A DNA stretch of 64,000 nucleotides from Beroe forskalii (Eukaryota; Ctenophora; Nuda; Beroida; Beroidae). The notes below the pieces were generated by a model. The model had not been told where the DNA came from. It did no database searches and saw nothing but the letters and a program-made list of their open reading frames with translations. Where the stretch lies: contig WFMF01000089.1 of the NCBI GenBank assembly GCA_011033025.1, forward strand, positions 310,001 to 374,000, written 5' to 3'. The first letter of the stretch is position 1; each line of letters opens with the position of its first letter. This document shows, in pieces, positions 1 to 13,200 of this stretch. A program made the position numbers and the translations under genes.

Positions 1-1236
1 GGAAATCCTCGTTTTGGAAGGCTTGATGAACACCTCATACTTGGTAGCAACAATACGAGTGAGATGTCTGATGGACTGTTCCACTGTGGAACTGTATTTG
101 GTAGTGTAGCTGTGTAACATGGCCCCGAGTAGTGTCAGAGTGTAGTCGGACACCAACACTTCTTCTCTCTGGAGAGAGAAGGAATGTGTGTTAGGGTGGG
201 AAGATCCAAATTAACGAGGAATTGAGTGTTAGTGTGAAAAGAAGGAAATAAACATTTGTATCCTTTAAGTAATGCAATATTTCAGTATACCTTATCAATG
301 AGCTGGCTTTACCTGAAAGTTCGGTAGAAAGCATTGAATGCCGTGGCTACAGCGTGTTGTTTGGACAATGTAGGGTGTTCTGCACAGTACAGCAAACTCT
401 TGAATACATTCCTGAAACGAGACTCAAGGTTTTATATTAACCTGTAGTTAACTGCGAGGTAGGGACCTCATTGCTAAAATAACTTGTACAGACGCTGCTT
501 TCGTTGAAGAAAAAAAAAACTTCCAAGTGAATAAAGTGAGAAAACCGCGGTAAACTCGATGAGAATGAATTACAGCTAAATCTCTAAACCTTGAAAAGTC
601 CAAAAGCCACAAACTTGATAGCTGGCGACATCACGTCGGAACTGTGTTTAATGCTCCATTTAAAGAATTCCTGAATGCACTCGCCACAGAATTCTCGTAG
701 TTCCATGTTAGACGACTGTTGTATCCCGTTCTAAAATTTTGACAGTGATTTATTTGTTATGGAAAAAAGCAAATTAGTTTTGGGCAAAGTTTGTTTTGGC
801 GGCAAAACATGTGGTATTTGCGCGCGCATTAGCGCGTTTCCTGCGCTGTATCAAATAGTTTATTGTACTTGCGCGTGCCGTATATGTGTGGCAAAATATG
901 TGTCACACAGCGTAAGTAGTTAGTTTAAAAAAGGCAATAAATTAACAAATAAAACTCAGTTGTAATTGTAACAAACTGGACAAATTATCACTTTATGCCG
1001 AGTGTAAGTTCTTCGATTGAATGGAAAAAGTTATCTATCATGCGAATTTTATGCCACACCGGGACTCGAACAGCCAGTAATCTGCGTCGATATGAAAATT
1101 AATAATGTGAATATTTTCAATTTATTTAATTTTTACGGCCTCAATGGCCAAAATAAAGATGCATCATATGCATATCTTTGGCAGGAAAAAATTTGGAACG
1201 CTTCACGAATTTGCGTGTCATCCTTGCGCAGGGGCC

Positions 1237-1275
<39 letters not shown>

Positions 1276-4200
1276 CCCGACCGAAGTCGGACGACAGAAT
1301 AGAATTCAGAAGGGGGTCTATCATAGAATCACAAAACAAATTCCCACTTTTCTCGCGTGTTGGCGGTTGTAAATCGTTAAAACACTGTTTTTTCATGAAG
1401 TTAGACCTACCATGATGTGCTGAAGAATGAAGCTGTCTTGTGCCCGGCTGGTCTGCCAGTGAATGACTTGAAACGCGAGTTCCCTGAAGATCTGTCTCAC
1501 TACCGTGTTGCTGTCGCTCCCTAACTCAAGGAGGACTGGAAGGGTGTGGTCGTAGAGTACCTGGGGAACAGCACAAGTGGTTATTATCGTCATTTGACAT
1601 ATCAAAACAGTTGACCGAGCCTGTAAGCTGTAGAGGAATTTGTTCTAATTTAGCTGTTCAACATCGCGAAAATATTTGGCGATGTCCACTCAGGTTGCGA
1701 CTTGCGATAGTCTGCGATATTAGGATGCCTCTCAAGAAACATAATAGACATGTCGAGATGTTCTGATGAAGCTCAGACCTCTTGCTATAAACAATACCTT
1801 GACTTTGTTAGGAGTTTGTTGCTCAGTAGCTACTGATATCATGAAGAGAGCATGTAGCAGCTCACACGCACTGGCTCGGGTTTGGGTGTCAGTTGACGTC
1901 TTGCACAGTCCCACCACCTCCCGTACCATCTCATCTGAAACAAAACGAGTAACTTGAAACTTCTCCAACTGCTTTTAGGCGGATTGTTTGTCAAAAAATC
2001 ACTACTTCGAGTCAAAACTCAAAACCTTTATCAAATACAACATTGGTTAACGGGTACAGTATACATGCAATGAATATACATGCATGAATATACAGTTTCA
2101 CCTTCGAATACTGTAGAATAGTTTAACCAGAAGTTATTAGTGAATTGGAAATTCCTTCAAATTAGCTGTGAATCAACAGTTTCGAACGTGATTCGAATAA
2201 ACGTGATTCGAAAATCATTGCCTGAGCTCGGAGAATGTCACGCCTCATCATGAATCGCACCTAACCATCCATTGTTGTCTCGGTCCTAACTCCCAGAATA
2301 ATTTGCAGAAAGAATTAATATTATGGAGAGAACAGTCAATCTCGCAATAGACCAATAGACGTACGATTTCACCAGTAAATAATTTCTGGAATCTTCTTCA
2401 CTGGAGGTAAATCACAGGACTATTGGCTGTTGTCCATTGTTTCATTGTGAAATTTCGGATTTGTTAGACGAACCGACATGATTCATCGTGACGAAGGAAA
2501 GGTGAATCTAGTGACAGCTACCCAGCAGCCACGGCCCATGAGCCACAGGTTGAGTACCTAAAACACCTGGCAACCAGTTATTTTCCAATAAAATCACGCT
2601 CAAAGTCAGCAACTCATGTCTGACTCATCCGCCTAACAAATTCACGATGTTGTTTCTGTGTTTTATTCTGATCGCGCTAGCAAGTGCAGAAGACCCTCTT
2701 AGAGCTGTACTGAGGTCCCCTCAAGCTTCCCTTAGACTCTACTCTCAGTTCAAGGAGACGAACCATCTACAGTTCGGAGTGGCAGAGAACAGTCGGAGAT
2801 ACCGCCTCTTCCTGGCATCAGCTCGTCATGTGGCTGACTACAACGAGGATAAACAAGATACGGGACACTACGGAGTCAACAAGTTCTCTGTGATGAGTGA
2901 GGGAGAGAAGAAGACATACCACGGACTGAACCTCACCAAATTTAATAAAGAAGAGGAGGATATGATGTGGGAAGAGGATGCCCCACGACTAGGAGCACCT
3001 TCAGAAAGTCTGCCTTACCGAGTGCTGTGGACTAACTCCGGATCAGTTACCCGAGTACAGGATCAGGGCAGCTGTGGCTCCTGCTGGGCGTTCAGCACAG
3101 TGGCGTCTGTAGAGACTCGGTACAAGGAAGGCTCGGGCATCCTACGTCGCTTCTCTGAGCAGGAGTACTTGGACTGTGTCTACGAGTCAGACAGGAGTTA
3201 CAATGGGTGCGATGGGGGCACAATAGTAGGGGCTTTCAGATGGTCCAAGAGGAATGGCGGGAGGTTGGCAGCTGCCAGAGACCGACCCTATGAGGGAAAG
3301 GACAAGACTTGTAGATCAGCTGGAACACCGGATGGGATGGTAGCTATGAAGATAACCGGGCTCAGATACGTGGGTAAAAGTGAAGAACGCCATCTTCAGG
3401 CACTGCAAAGCGGCGCTGTCACATCAGCTCTGGTTGCGACAGACAAGTTCCATCAGTACGACGGATCCATCATGAAAGACACCACATGTCAGCCATCTGA
3501 TGATGTGAACCATGGGGTTGCCATGGTGGGGTACTCCACCAGCTACATCCTCATCAAGAACTCCTGGGGTAGTAACTGGGGAGACAAGGGGTTCGCCAGA
3601 CTAGCTCGATATCACCACAACTGCAAGCTCTACACCAGCTCTCGCTACCCCGTACTAACAGCAACAGGTGTCAGTGACAGTGGACCTGACCCTGCCACAG
3701 AGTACCGTCCAATAGAAGAGAACAAACCAACCATATGTGCTGATACGGATGAGGATTACTGCATAAACTACTTGAAACCATATGGGTGCTGTGACAACGA
3801 CTGTACCTTTTTCCTTTCTTTCGGGGAGAGGATGAGATTTATGCTCGTGAATATCATATGTCCGAAGACGTGTGGCAAGTGTGGTGGCGCAGTTTGCCCT
3901 GGAGGCACCGTGGAGTGCAGTGATGGAGTTTGCAGACACGAACACATGTGTTCCAGAGGTTAGGATACGCAATGCTTGGGGTGTATCAATATCAGAACAG
4001 ACGATAGGATACGCAATGTTCAGGGCATATCAAAACAGAATGGCATTCAACCCCCGATTTCATCAGATATTCATTAGCTTATTTGAATTAGTTAATTAAA
4101 CGAGTGTTATTTTAACATGTGTCTTATTATTTACGTGTATCCAGTATCATTTCAAATAACGCGATGGGTTTCTAAAGTTCAAAATAATGACCATTTAATT

Positions 4201-7200
4201 TTGATGAAACATCCCCGCTCGAAATGAAGTGAGCTATATATTATGATCTCATTCATTGGTTTGCGATATTTGCCACAACCCAATTTAAAACTCATCGATC
4301 CTTCAAATTAGCGTCGACGGACGTCTAAGAGGAATAGCCCCAAAACCCATATTATGCTTATTCAGTTATTTTTTATTACAGTTACTGTATTGTATTGGAT
4401 GTAACTATCTACAGAGGGCAATACTCAGAAAGTATTCGAGTAAATTTGTTCAGCAAAACAGAAAAATAATGGTATCTTTTTTAAATAAAATTATACAAAA
4501 TCAAATATTTGAAGGTAAAATATCCTTTGAAATGTTCACTAAAAAGAAAAAAAGATGAAAATTCAGAGGGTCACTGAATTTGAAACCAAAAGTTACATTC
4601 AATGAATTACACCTACATAAAATTCAAAATGAATTCACATAATATAACTTCATCATCTTTGACAGCAAAATCGAAACCATTATGAATCAACAACTTGGTT
4701 ATTGTTTCTTTTCATAATCTAACCATTCATGAAAACAACACACTAAGTATTGACTAAGTAAGAAATCATTATACATCATGTCAGTACCAGTGCATCTATA
4801 AACCAGTGTTCCAATAATCCACATCCTGAGTCCCCTGTGGTTCTTCCTGAGTCCCTCTTACTCCTGGTTCTTACTCCTGGTTCTGCTTAAGTCCCTCTTA
4901 CTCCTGGTTCTGCTTGGTGGAAGACAAGCAGAGCGGTAGGATGAGGAGAAGGTGGAACACGAAGTGCATCCCTAGGAAGTAGCCAGCCCTCTCCACCTCA
5001 TACTGCGGGGGCAGCACCCCTGACGCACATAGCACCAGGTACCCAGCACCAAACACAGCTCCGTGAACCACCGCCTCCCTCACCAGACTCTTGATGAAGG
5101 AGCACTTGTCTGCCTTGGTAGCGCCGCTGTTCCACGAGACACAGAGGTAGTAAAAAGCAGGTCCGAACACGGCGAAGAAGACCAGGTACGCGTCACGGAA
5201 CTGGTCCGTGTAGAAGAAGGAGAAGAAATCCTTGGGCTCCCCCGCGTGGAATTCCTCGTAGGTTCCGGAGTACATGAGTGTGTCGTAGAACATGCCTTGG
5301 GTCACGAAGAAGACGGAGAAGGTCCACATGGAGGACTTGACGACAGCCCCCACACCGTGGGTAGCCAGCTGGTAGACACTCACCCGGTAGCTGATGAGGG
5401 CCGTGGCCAGGTGGAGAAGGGGCGCTAGAGCCAGGGCAGGGTTCCCAGAGATAGTCCTGGTGGTAAAGGTCGTCTCCCAGGCGGTGTGCTGGTGTAGGAC
5501 CCAGTTCTCCACCGGAGTGAAGACCCCGGATATCAGGACCAGGATCGCAGTCAGGTAGGAGTTACTCCAGGTGTTGTCAGGGAGGGGCAGTCGGTGTCTG
5601 GCACACGCTACCAGGTAGGATACAGAGGCATGCACCCACAGGGGCTCCAGGAACAACATGCTCAGTGGGGGATTGGGGGTTAGCGAATAAGCGAGATATA
5701 GATGCACTGTACAGTGTACACAGTAACCTAGCAAATTATAAGCAAACAAGTGCAGAGTGCTGCAATATCATCAACTATATACCTATATACCATTACCGTA
5801 GTAAGGCAACAAAAAATGAAGAAACCTCAAAGTAATACAAACTAATACAAAGCAGACACAAGAACTGAAATTCAGGAATACATTCTTACCGCTTTAAAGG
5901 AATATCAAATGTTACCACGTCTCAAATTACATATGCGCAATTGAATTTATTGAATCTAAATATAAAGACCGTAATAAAATCATGAATGTGCACGGTAATA
6001 CATGCGAAGTTATGAATTTCTGAACATGATAGTACATCGAATGAATTATCTCACCATGGCGTACAAAGAAATAAGAGCGATGCAAACGATTAATACATTC
6101 TCACGCATGGTAAATTCTGTTATGACTTATGACTGATAATAATATAAAGGCACTTCCAAGCACTCTTCAAATTGGGGTTTTGATAATATTTTAGGTCAAA
6201 TAAGTGCTGTCACATGAAAAAATTATGAATTTAACGAAACGTAACTGAATTTAATAATGAATTTAACTGAACATAACTGAATTTAACCGAACTTAAACTG
6301 CATGACAACTGACTTTACTTTCAGTTTCAAGCTTTACCCTTAGGGAGGTTTCAAAGGAGTACAATCTTTAATATAAAATGAATTCCCTGGAGCTCCTCCT
6401 CTCACACAGCACTGAGCGCGAAGCTCAGTATTTTTTTGCAATCCACTCATTTTGCGTAGAATGCACGAGCAGTAAACCAGTATCCATAGCAACGGCACCA
6501 ATAAGCACCTTTAGTCTTCGTTTTTCTTGATAATTTCTAGACATAAAAGATGATTCCGTGGATTGGATGCAAATTTGTGAAATCCACGGGCCCGCAATAT
6601 GAGCGATTCTATTGTTTGAAGTTGGGAAAGAGATTTCTTGAACAAAACTGGGAATGATTTAAAATGGATTGATTAGATTGTGGTAGTTTGTAAAGGGAAC
6701 ATAAGGGAAACTTAGCTGTTCCAGGATGCCAAAATGGGGCGAAAGGACGAATATTAAATAAAACTTATTAACAGCAATATAGTGACCATAAACCGTTCAT
6801 TTAAATCAGGATCATATCTTTTATTTTATTTTTTATTTGCATTATACCTTAGGAGGGTGAAATTTGAGGATCTTTCTCAAGTCATTACTCTTCTTACTTT
6901 CTAATTAACATAATATGATAATGAACTCATTTTTAACTGTCATGGTGTGTGAAAAAATGGGGATTTTTCCGAAAAAATACACCTCCTATGGTGCTGTACA
7001 ACAGACCACGTTTCAATGGGATACTATTACTCTATTATGCGCTATTATTAAGATTTCGGTTCCTACATTAATAATGATCCATAGTAAGAATAACATTTTT
7101 TTAGAAACGGAGACATTTAAGAATATCATAGATTATTTTTCAGATATTTTGGAAAAGCTTAGCAGATTAATGGAAGGAATGCTCTAAAACGGTCACCATT

Positions 7201-10200
7201 TAAATGCAGGACCTGGCTCGCTTAATCGCTCGCAGCTTTTGCTAGAACAAAAGTTAAGACCATTCCCGTTCTTAGCAGTTTATGATAATAACATCCTACC
7301 ACACTTTCCGAAGGTTCTCGGGTCCCTTGTGTTGTACTCATGTACATTCGTACCTTCTTATTTTCCTCGCATATTCCCCGTGTACGGGACACCTTGATTC
7401 TATCAGTCATCTATCCCTCTCTTCCGTTATATTAGTTTAACTGATTGGGGCTATAGACCTTCCGATAATGAGGCTGATACCACTTAGCTCGGTGTCTAAC
7501 CGTGTTAATCAACCTCGTTACCCGTAGGGCTATATCCTGATTAGATGACTGCGAAAGATTATCCTAGTTACGTGGCCTAGTTGGTTCCATTAACATTCCT
7601 TCGTGGATTGAGTGGATTACCCTAGGAGTTTGTTTACCTTGATCCCACGCTTAGGCGCGGCACGTGTCCGTGACATGTGACGCGCAGAGACTTTATAGGT
7701 CGGCTCCACGTCGATCTAGGGGCTTCTGGTTTCTTGCTTTCCTTGTTCAGTGACTACTCGTTCTCTGATCTTAAGAGTCAGTTGATTGTGTACTTCTTAA
7801 ATCTTACTATTTATTTTGTAGCAGTATTTTACCTGACAGTCCCTTTTCCTACCTCAACCCTCACTTGTACCCTTTATCTTACTATATAGTACCCCCTCGA
7901 GTTAATAACTATACTTGACTTCAGACTTCAGAGAAAGCGTAGGTAACCATTACGATACGTCATTTTATATACCTTCTCCCTTTTAACGCTGTGCAACCAC
8001 TTCGACTTCATCTTCTCGAGGGTATCTGCACAACTCTCAAAGTGAGAGATTATTATGATCGTTTATCATATCATCAAACTAAATGAAATTGTTACAGTTG
8101 TCCCTAGTTGTGGATCATTGTAACTTTGATAACATGCCAGTCCGAAGCAATTTTGATATGATCTCCTGATGTTAGGTCCTACTTTAGCAGCCTCTCTTTC
8201 CCTTTTGTTCACAAGTTCTCGCTAATCCAAGTGTCAGTTCTGATCTTTTCTTCTTTTTACATACCCTCCCGATTACTCCAGTAGCTCATTAAGGTAATTG
8301 CCTTCCCATTTTAGCCTCTTGGAGTCTACTGTCTACCTTTCCCTTTTGTTCCTTAGTTTCTCGCTTTCAAAGGGAACCTAAACACACACCTCTCTAAGTT
8401 GAAGCTTATACACGATTGAGAATTTAGTTGCTACCACGCAAGAAAATCGTTTCCCTTTGTTCCCTCACTCCCAAATCAGGGTTTAAACTTCAAATGAGCC
8501 GTATTGTCAAGTATAGGTCGAGCGAGAACTCTAAATTTTACGATACCATCGTTTTAATTTATTTGGCAGCGCATGCGAGCGTACTTTTTCACGTATTTAA
8601 CAAACCCTATTCAGAATCCATGTTGAAATTCCTAAGTCACGTATTGTGAGAAAAATACGAGTACTTTTCTTCAGAGGCAAATACGTCGTACTTTTTGGCG
8701 ATATATTCACGTTCTTAACATCCTGGATGCTGGATTCACATCACAAGCTACAGATGGAGGAATGATAATCAGAAACTATAGCAACATAATGGATTTTATA
8801 GCTTTTTCCAGATTTTTAAAATTTTTGAAAATTATACATAGTCAATAGTCTTGAGACCCCATCAGTTTCGATATGAAATTAAACTTACGAGACTTTTTGG
8901 TTTTTCCAGTGGTTATTATTTAATAACGCTACAATCACATACCTTATACCTAGATCCTAGTTAATAACTGTTGTGATGAAAGGGCGCAGCAATTCTTTCA
9001 TTGTTTGTTTGTTGCTACTATAATAAATCTAAATTTAGGTTAATGGAAACATGATAAGATGCTACTTTCCAAGAAAGTCTTTTTGTCTCCAGCACAGGGA
9101 GACTCGGAAGTTTGACAAAGCAATATAATTAAACTATAGTTCCCATTCCTTGGCTTCTTTTTAACTATACGTCTATTCACCATGTTCGTTTCTGACTGCT
9201 TCAAAGTGGATTAATTAAAACACGTCAGAAGAAAGACAATGACTCATATCTACCCCAAGAAAAAAGTTTGCACTGGATGATAGTCTATATCAGTCATCAC
9301 GTGTCGAGGAATCTCAAGGAATTTCAATTAAAATTTCAACTTTGGTTAACAATACTTCTTTCATTATCATTGAAACAGAAGATGAAACTCAACTTTTAGA
9401 CGGCGAACTTTTACCCTATTACTAGATAAAACAGTGTCGTGTGATTAATTAAAATTGGCACTGCTCCATTATCGTCAGGTTGATATAAAGAAGGATCTCC
9501 GTATTAGAACTACTTGTTTTTCTGATGATAAGCCCGTCAACTGTCAGACCAGTCCTACTTAGCTATTTGCTGATAAATCTTTATCTAGTTAGATAAGTAG
9601 ATAAAAGGTACATATGCATGATTGCACCGGATTACAGATAATTGAATTGTAGCTTTGCTGTATGGCTGTATATCATATCAAATCGCATGCAGTACACTAT
9701 GTACTGCACAATCACCCTTGCCCGACTGATGACCCGTTTCAGCCTGTGAACACCTTTATGTGACTTTACTGGCCTTAACTATTTAAATTATTTGCAGTAC
9801 CATTTATTACTTACTTGTTCATTTTAGCAAGATCTTCTCTTCTACCTTTCACTAACCTAACTGACATGAACTGATCAAGGTACAGCAATTCTGTACCTAC
9901 TGTGGTTAGAAGATAACATGAACGGATCAAGGTACAGCAATTCTGTACCTACTGTGGTTAGAAGATAAATAATTATCTTATTATGCTCATTCATTATGAT
10001 TTTGAATTGCTAAACACTTAAACATAACCATACTAATCTATTCTGTTTGAGCAGGTACATGGCGTTCGCTAGACCCTCTGTTCTTCACGGACATTTTGAG
10101 GACACCGTCAGGAGATACCCCAAAGTAACTGCTATCGAATGGTTCGAGGAGAGGTCGACAGTCAGAAGCAGGATCACGTACGAGCAGCTCTACCAAGATG

Positions 10201-13200
10201 TGGTGACACTGGCCGGTGCTATCTGCCCCTTCTTCGGAACTGAGTCTGTCGGAGCTATCTTCATGAAAAGGTCGTCAGAGAAGATTTATGTCGCCCAGAT
10301 AGCCATCAATAAGGCCGGAGGTGCTTACACCTGTCTCGATACAGCCTTTCCGGATGAGAGGGTGAGTTACATTCTGAACGATGCTAAACCTACCGTAATC
10401 ATAACCGACAGCCATTCGAAGAAGAGGTTAAAATCATGCATGAAAGACTTGAACATCCCAGTAATGGTATACGAAGATGTCAAAGCCTATTCAGTGAATA
10501 AGAAGCTCACTCAAGAAGACTTCCCAGTAGTGCCTGAAAACCGGCTGGCGTATGTAATCTACACGTCTGGTACGACAGGAAAGCCAAAGGGTGTTCTGAT
10601 AGAACATCGGAACATTTGCAACTTGCTTTATAATCACAGGATTTTCTTTCCTGAAATTTCCATGGGTTGGAGGATTGCCCAAATGTCTTCTGGGGCATAC
10701 GATTCATCTGTCGAGGAAGTGTACTTGGCATTTGCCAAGGGAGGCACCTTAGTAGTTGTAGATGATGAAACCGTACGACTGGGTCCCGATTTGTCACATT
10801 GGTTACAGAAAGAGCAGATTAATGTCTTGACCCCACCCCCAACTCTGCTGAGGAGCATGGGTCCCGAAGCCTCTGCCTCGCTTCCATACCTCAAGATCCT
10901 GTATGTGGGAGGGGAGGAAATGACTCCAGATCTGGTGAGAACGTGGTCCTATGGCAGGAGACTGGTGAACGGGTATGGTCCAACAGAGTGTTCTGTAGTG
11001 GTTTCTGTGGGAGAACTCAGGCAAAACCAACCAGTTACCATCGGAAAGGTCCTTGCGAACAACACAGCACACATACTTGACGAAAATCTCATGCCAGTAA
11101 AGTCGGGAGAGAAGGGTGAGCTTTGTATCAGTGGACTCAATGTGTCCCGAGGCTATCTAAACCGACCTGACCTGACTGCCACTAAATTCGTTGAACATGC
11201 CACTTATGGTAGGATTTACAGGACAGGAGATCTGGTGGGAGTGAATGAGAACGGGGACATGCTCTATTTCGGGCGGATAGACTCACAAGTCAAGCTAAGA
11301 GGATATCGCATTGAGCTGTCTTCAATAGAGGATTTCCTAAAGAAGTACGTTCCTCAGATAAGCGAGGCTGTCTGCACTGTTGTAAAGCATGGTAGTGTTC
11401 AGAAGATAGTGGCTTTTGTAATACTGCGGTACACTGACAGCATGCTTGACATACCATCAGTAAAGAATTGCATGAGTAACCAGTTACCCCACTACATGGT
11501 ACCATCAGACATTGTAGCTGTTCACTCCTTCCCTACAACCACCAGTGGCAAACTCAATACCACCGCACTCCAAAACATGTACATCAGTCAAGTCAATGGT
11601 AGTGAGCCAGACGAAGTTGCTGATCCACCAGCATCATCCAATGTGGAGCAAATCATTACTCGAGCATTCAGATCTAACCTGAACTTAGGGCGAAATCCAG
11701 CGCGAACCGACGATTTTTTTGAGCTTGGCGGGGATTCGCTGACAGCAGCAATGGTCATATCAGATCTTCGTAAACAGACAAGCACAGCAAAACTAGCAGT
11801 CAGAGACATTTACAATCAGAGGACCATAGGTAACTTAGCGAAGATTTGCAGCATGAAAATACCTGAGAAAGAAGTGACCCAAAAGACCCTCCCATTGCAA
11901 AGTTGCCCCATGATCGTAACACTTGCTCAGATTTTATGGATATCAGTGCTATTGTACACGTCCAGTCTCACACTTTCTAGTTTCACGTCCTCTAACAGCA
12001 CTCTGGAAGTCGTGTGCAGTCTCATCTTGGTATCACTCTTATGGATCCCCATAACAGTTACCTTGGCAGTGGTTGCTAAGTGGGTCCTCATTGGGAAGTA
12101 CAAAGCTGGAATCTATCCCGTTTGGGGTTGGTTCTATCTGCGACACTGGATACTGATGACCATTACATCAGTCATACCGTGGAAGTTCGTTTCTGGCACT
12201 CAGTTCCACAATGCTATTCTACGTGCCCTGGGTGCTAAGATAGGGAATAATGTCTATATCCACACAGCTCTCGTTGCAGAAGACGGGGGTTGGGACTTGT
12301 TACACATTGAGGATAACGTGGTGATAGGACGAGATGCTACTGTTGCTACCATCAAAGCAGAAAGACACCACCTTCACTTGGGGGCAGTGAATATCAGAGA
12401 AAACGTGCACTTGCAAACCAAAGCTCACGTCTGTTGTGATACAGAAATAGGGAGGAATTCTGTGGTAACGTACTCGTCACTGGTAGCATCAGGTACTGTT
12501 ATTCCACCATCTGTACAGGTATCTGGAGTTCCAGGCATGACTAGTCCCATCCAGCCAGCTGATGTGAAAAGAAAACTTTGCAAAGTGATGTCACCCTACG
12601 GATATGGAATACAATTTTTAGCCCTCAATACTCTAATCAACTTGGTGACCAATCCGATACTCATAGCATTCCAGGTAGATCAGTACATGGAGGGTTCAGG
12701 GTTTTACCTCTCTGAAATAAGTCTACCACTACTCATCACCATAAAATGTGCTCTGCTAGTTGGTGGGGTCTTGCTGTCTCTGCTGCTCCAGATAGTAATC
12801 TTACACATGTTGGGCGGGGTTGCTGAGGGGGTGTACCATCGCAGGAGCAGGGACTTCATGCACATCTGCCTCAAGGACAGGATTGTGTCCTCCGCAGGAC
12901 TTTTCTTGAGTGGCACCATCTTCTGGCCTACGTGGCTGAGGTGGGCTGGCATGAAAGTTGGTCGGAATTGCGAGATCAGTTCGATCTTTGAAGTGATTCC
13001 CGAGCTTATCACCATTGATGACGAAACGTTCTTTGCTGATGTGATCTATCTGGGTGGCCCCCGGTTTGCCGGTGATTACGTCATCATGGAGAGGATAAAA
13101 CTAGGAAAAGGAACCTTCCTTGGTAACCATTCCATCATACCGCCTGGCTCTCACCTTCCCTCGGATATCCTAATCGGGGTGTCCTCAGTTGCAGATGATA

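Noticed and set aside
1133-1415. Open frames on both strands around 1.0-1.4 kb
   Set aside because: They run through the U6 snRNA gene and DNA-PKcs intron sequence; no coding signal.
5063-5428. 121-codon plus-strand frame
   Set aside because: Antisense shadow of the membrane-protein gene.
7200-8650. Pyrimidine-rich stretch considered as decayed retroelement or gene
   Set aside because: No domain, terminal repeat or exon signal could be identified.
10047-10058. Upstream extension of the synthetase beginning at TTG
   Set aside because: No ATG, and the sequence is a good 3' splice site (TTTGAGCAG); the first ATG at 10059 was used.
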